From Litchfieldella qijiaojingensis (GTDB lineage: Bacteria > Pseudomonadota > Gammaproteobacteria > Pseudomonadales > Halomonadaceae), in assembly GCF_014651875.1 (NCBI RefSeq), contig NZ_BMXS01000019.1, positions 1 through 64,000 on the forward strand: 64,000 nt of DNA, in the 5' to 3' direction. Positions 63,051-64,000 of the stretch are shown here, piece by piece. Both the position numbers and the translations under genes were made by a program. The first letter of the stretch is position 1, and each line of letters starts with the position of its first letter. A model generated the notes under the pieces. The model was not told the DNA's origin. It ran no database searches and saw only the letters and a list, made by a program, of their open reading frames with translations.

Positions 63051-64000
63051 GGCAATCTTCTCCTGGTAATGACGAGAGCATCACGGAAGTCTGCGTCGAT
63101 ATCTCCAAGAGCGATGCGTTGTCCTGATGAGACTACGGGGATGGACTGTTCCTCGTTACCCCCGCGAACCGGGTTGATGAATTCCCAAACGATTTCACCC
63201 GCCCGGGTGACTTCGAACAAGCGACCACCATCCGACTCGGTGACCAGACGATTGCCATTGGGCAGCGTCTCTGCCGCGCCGCGCAATCCACTGTCGAAGG
63301 GATGGTCGTCGTCTCCACTGTACCTCCAGACGATGGCGTTGTTCCTTGGGTTCACTTCCAGGATCCGGCTCTTGTTGTTCTCCTCGAAATTGGCGTAGTT
63401 GTCGAAGATCGTATAGTTGCCGTTCTTCAGGGCGCGACCATAGTGTTGACCCAGCCACGGGCCATGCTGGGCCCAAGTCATTTTACCGCTTTCCAGGTCG
63501 ACCAAGCCGATTGCCCCAGGGTGGCGGAACGTCACCAGAACCTGGCCGGGATGGCCGCGGGCGGGGGAGAAAGCCTGTGTCGTGGCGTCGTCGAGAAACT
63601 GCACGCTGTTGGTATGCAATGGATCGGACAAGGCGAAGTGGGGAATCGCATACAGCAATTCCCGATAAGGCGAATCCTGAAAGGCCTGGATCAGCGACGT
63701 CTTGCTCAGTTCCTTGCCGCTCTCGCCGTCGAGTTCGACAAGGAAGTCGTCTAGCCAAGGGGTGTTCAATGCCGGAAAGAAGTTGGCTTTTTCGTCGATG
63801 AACTCGTTGGTCAAGGCGATGACACGTCCATCCGGCGTGATCGCAAAGTCGTGGTGGGTATTGGCGTGGTAGCTCCACATCAATCGCGAATCGCGGTCGA
63901 TCTTGATGATGCCATAGCCCCACGGCGAGTCGTTGGCGGCGATATAAATGGCGATTAGATCGCCATTGGGCAGCATGCGCGCCTGACGCCAGAACATCAG
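63047..64000 (-). CDS. arylsulfotransferase-like (ASST) beta-propeller protein (5' end outside window)
   Basis: The frame stays open at the right edge, so only the C-terminal 317 residues are seen. Repeated blades: MLPNGDLIAIYIAAND, ITPDGRVIALTNEF, RALKNGNYTIFDNYANFE, ETLPNGNRLVTESDGGRLFEV. A His-rich segment (HANTHHDFA) fits the ASST catalytic region. The family transfers sulfate between phenolic compounds or is catalytically diverged. First visible gene of the coupled operon. Confidence 0.75.
   Translation of the reverse strand: MMFWRQARMLPNGDLIAIYIAANDSPWGYGIIKIDRDSRLMWSYHANTHHDFAITPDGRVIALTNEFIDEKANFFPALNTPWLDDFLVELDGESGKELSKTSLIQAFQDSPYRELLYAIPHFALSDPLHTNSVQFLDDATTQAFSPARGHPGQVLVTFRHPGAIGLVDLESGKMTWAQHGPWLGQHYGRALKNGNYTIFDNYANFEENNKSRILEVNPRNNAIVWRYSGDDDHPFDSGLRGAAETLPNGNRLVTESDGGRLFEVTRAGEIVWEFINPVRGGNEEQSIPVVSSGQRIALGDIDADFRDALVITRRRLP

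Overview
The window looks like a stretch of chromosome from a moderately halophilic gammaproteobacterium, most likely Halomonas or a close Halomonadaceae relative. This is inferred from high GC, gene content (TRAP uptake, narGHJI with narXL and narK, Zur-type sites, DUF1826, orphan Hcp) and protein character; no rRNA or tRNA gene is present to confirm it.

Layout. (1) 1-8190 is an accessory island of contact-dependent-inhibition (CdiA/FHA) parts: the 3' end of a large exoprotein with an HNH-like toxin tip and an SMI1/KNR4-type immunity gene, a displaced second CdiA 3' module with a glycine-rich toxin tip and a membrane immunity gene, and a nearly erased third module of which only the putative immunity gene survives. 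Immunity genes and toxin tips are AT-richer than the rest. (2) 8194-8895 is a HigBA-type toxin-antitoxin pair with a tandem operator. (3) 8966-21806 is the respiratory nitrate block: narL and narX on minus, then narK, narGHJI, a parvulin-type isomerase and a DGC-domain protein on plus, with broken moaB and possible moaA remnants at its end. A long inverted repeat ends exactly at the narG start codon, and a palindromic element follows narI. (4) 21849-22854 holds a HEPN-motif Abi protein preceded by a short structured RNA with its own promoter and terminator-like hairpin. (5) 22915-27642 is a LysR regulator, a TRAP transporter and a VanX-like dipeptidase. (6) 27980-41061 is mixed metabolism: S9 peptidase, XRE-cupin regulator facing tdh-kbl, aldo/keto reductase, PKHD hydroxylase, a secreted Gly-Glu repeat protein, small envelope proteins, an FMN reductase and a D,D-carboxypeptidase.

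(7) 41161-41873 is an orphan hcp (type VI secretion) gene with a complete sigma-54 promoter architecture: -24/-12 element, IHF site and three upstream dyads. (8) 41941-48505 is a probable zinc-responsive region: a Nik/Opp-type ABC importer and DUF1826 gene behind one Zur-like site, and an ABC-3 metal permease behind a second. (9) 48640-53999 holds an EamA exporter, an ABC exporter and a nitrate/sulfonate-type ABC importer. (10) 54154-64000 has a large zeta-toxin-like P-loop protein, an M17 aminopeptidase with a coupled small ORF, a radical SAM protein, an NlpC/P60 lipoprotein, glyoxalase I, DoxX, a candidate intergenic sRNA, and a tightly coupled arylsulfotransferase-like / membrane protein / sulfotransferase operon running off the right edge.

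The most unusual signals are the AbiF-like RNA-HEPN pair, the hcp enhancer-type promoter, the narG leader hairpin, the CDI module graveyard and the candidate sRNA. Coordinates and motifs were read by eye; family names are recognition from sequence, not database results.
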